Shown piece after piece: positions 13,619 to 14,352 of a stretch of 14,352 bases of DNA (position 1 is the first letter of the stretch; the number at the start of each line of letters is the position of its first letter). The notes under the pieces are model-generated. The model saw nothing but the letters and a program-made list of their open reading frames with translations, was not told where the DNA came from and did no database searches. The position numbers were made by a program, and so were the translations under genes. The DNA is from Clostridia bacterium (lineage in GTDB: Bacteria > Bacillota > Clostridia > UBA1381), in assembly GCA_017380475.1 (NCBI GenBank), contig JAFODX010000168.1, forward strand, positions 1 to 14,352, written 5' to 3'.

Positions 13619-14352
13619 TTATTCAGCATCATTTTTCTTTTTTGTGTTCTTTTTACGGTTACGGTTGCGATTGCGGTTTTTCTTTTCTGCCTTTTCTTCA
13701 CCGTCACCCGGTTCCGTAACTACGGGTTCTTTCTCAGGTACAGGCTTTTTCGGTACTTTTTTATCCGGGTCGTATACCTCAACCTCGTTTACCGCAAAAT
13801 CACGCAATGTCGTTTCATCGCCGTCCTCAAGACGCACACTTACACGTCCCTTTAAAAGCGAAACTGCCGATACAGTTCCTCTTCCCTCCGGAGTTTCTAC
13901 GACAGTGCCTGTTGAGGGGGTTTCACGGTTAAGTGCCTCATATGTGTCCTGCTCATACTTAAGACAGCACATAAGTCTTCCGCACGCACCTGAAATTTTT
14001 GTCGGGTTAAGCGAGAGTCCCTGCTCCTTTGCCATCTTTATTGATACAGGAACAAACTCCTCCAGAAACTGTGAACAGCAAAGGTTTCTGCCACAGACAC
14101 CGATAGAGCCAAGACTCTTCGATTCGTCTCTTACGCCTATCTGGCGAAGCTCTATTCTCGTTTTAAAAACTGCCGCAAGGTCTTTTACGAGCTCACGGAA
14201 ATCCACTCTGCCGTCTGATGTGAAATAGAACAGTATTTTACTTCCGTCAAATGTATATTCAACTTCGACAAGCTTCATTTCAAGCCCGTGTTTTTCTATT
14301 TTTTCGGCACATATTTTATATGCCTCTTTTTCTTTCTCTTTGTTCTCGTTAA
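13619..14352 (-). CDS. ricT: RicT/YaaT (PSP1-domain) regulator, 5' end outside the window
   Basis: 243 codons are visible, and the frame stays open to the right edge, so the true start lies beyond 14352; the ATG at 14278 is internal. The text matches the RicT family closely: an AYKICAEKIEKHGLEMKLVEV segment (given here as a landmark), DGRVDFRELVKDLA, RIELRQIGVRDE, then CGRNLCC, PVSIKMAKEQGLSLNPTKISG and CGRLMCCLKYE. In Bacillus subtilis RicT forms a complex with YlbF and YmcA that works with RNase Y in mRNA processing and is reported to bind [4Fe-4S] clusters; the conserved Cys pairs are the likely ligands. The C terminus is an unusual basic, low-complexity tail (Asn-Arg and Lys runs). No strong terminator follows before the ferredoxin promoter. 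Confidence 0.93.
   Translation of the reverse strand, partial: NENKEKEKEAYKICAEKIEKHGLEMKLVEVEYTFDGSKILFYFTSDGRVDFRELVKDLAAVFKTRIELRQIGVRDESKSLGSIGVCGRNLCCSQFLEEFVPVSIKMAKEQGLSLNPTKISGACGRLMCCLKYEQDTYEALNRETPSTGTVVETPEGRGTVSAVSLLKGRVSVRLEDGDETTLRDFAVNEVEVYDPDKKVPKKPVPEKEPVVTEPGDGEEKAEKKNRNRNRNRKKNTKKKNDAE
13653..13676. repeat. Four imperfect tandem hexamers encoding (Asn-Arg) repeats in the RicT tail
   Basis: Read on the + strand the units are TTACGG, TTACGG, TTGCGA and TTGCGG. In the gene (- strand) they encode alternating Arg and Asn, giving the NRNRNRNR stretch of the C-terminal tail. A multiple-of-three unit can change copy number without breaking the frame. Confidence 0.75.

Noticed and set aside
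13644..14228. 194-codon open frame on the + strand opposite ricT
   Set aside because: It is Ser/Arg/Thr-rich with no RBS and no family motif, and it mirrors a strongly conserved gene on the other strand.

Overview
This window looks like chromosomal DNA of a Gram-positive Clostridia member, probably an Oscillospirales/Ruminococcaceae-type gut anaerobe. The evidence is moderate GC content, strong AGGAGG-type ribosome binding sites, a clostridial 2[4Fe-4S] ferredoxin, a RicT (YaaT/PSP1) gene, and the MurT-GatD lipid II amidation pair found in Gram-positives. The family placement is an inference from gene style, not a match. No tRNA, rRNA, insertion sequence, phage gene or CRISPR array is visible, and no stretch over 300 bases lacks a gene.

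Layout. The left end (+ strand) holds an OmpR-type response regulator and its HAMP histidine kinase, behind an extended -10 promoter and closed by a bidirectional terminator. Everything else is on the - strand. Read in the direction of transcription from the right edge, it is: ricT (5' end outside the window), a small ferredoxin with its own good promoter and terminator, then seven closely packed genes. These are a clostripain-family lipoprotein, murT, gatD, a membrane-anchored Ig-like/glucosaminidase protein, a 1129-residue double GT-C glycosyltransferase, an XRE regulator and a MATE transporter. Six of the seven junctions are under 60 nt, and murT and gatD overlap by 11 nt, so they probably form one operon ending at the shared terminator near 2220.

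How the genes may work together. Five of the seven products act at the cell surface or on its precursors: lipid II amidation (MurT-GatD), peptidoglycan cleavage (glucosaminidase), sugar transfer from polyprenyl-phosphate donors (GT-C fusion), a lipoprotein, and a MOP-superfamily transporter. This reads as an envelope maturation locus.

The most notable points are two. First, the clostripain-family protein keeps the fold's motifs but has Asp where the catalytic His should be and Gly where the catalytic Cys should be, so it is probably a pseudopeptidase. Second, the glycosyltransferase fuses two complete GT-C modules, with a predicted beta-sandwich inserted ahead of the second catalytic loop.
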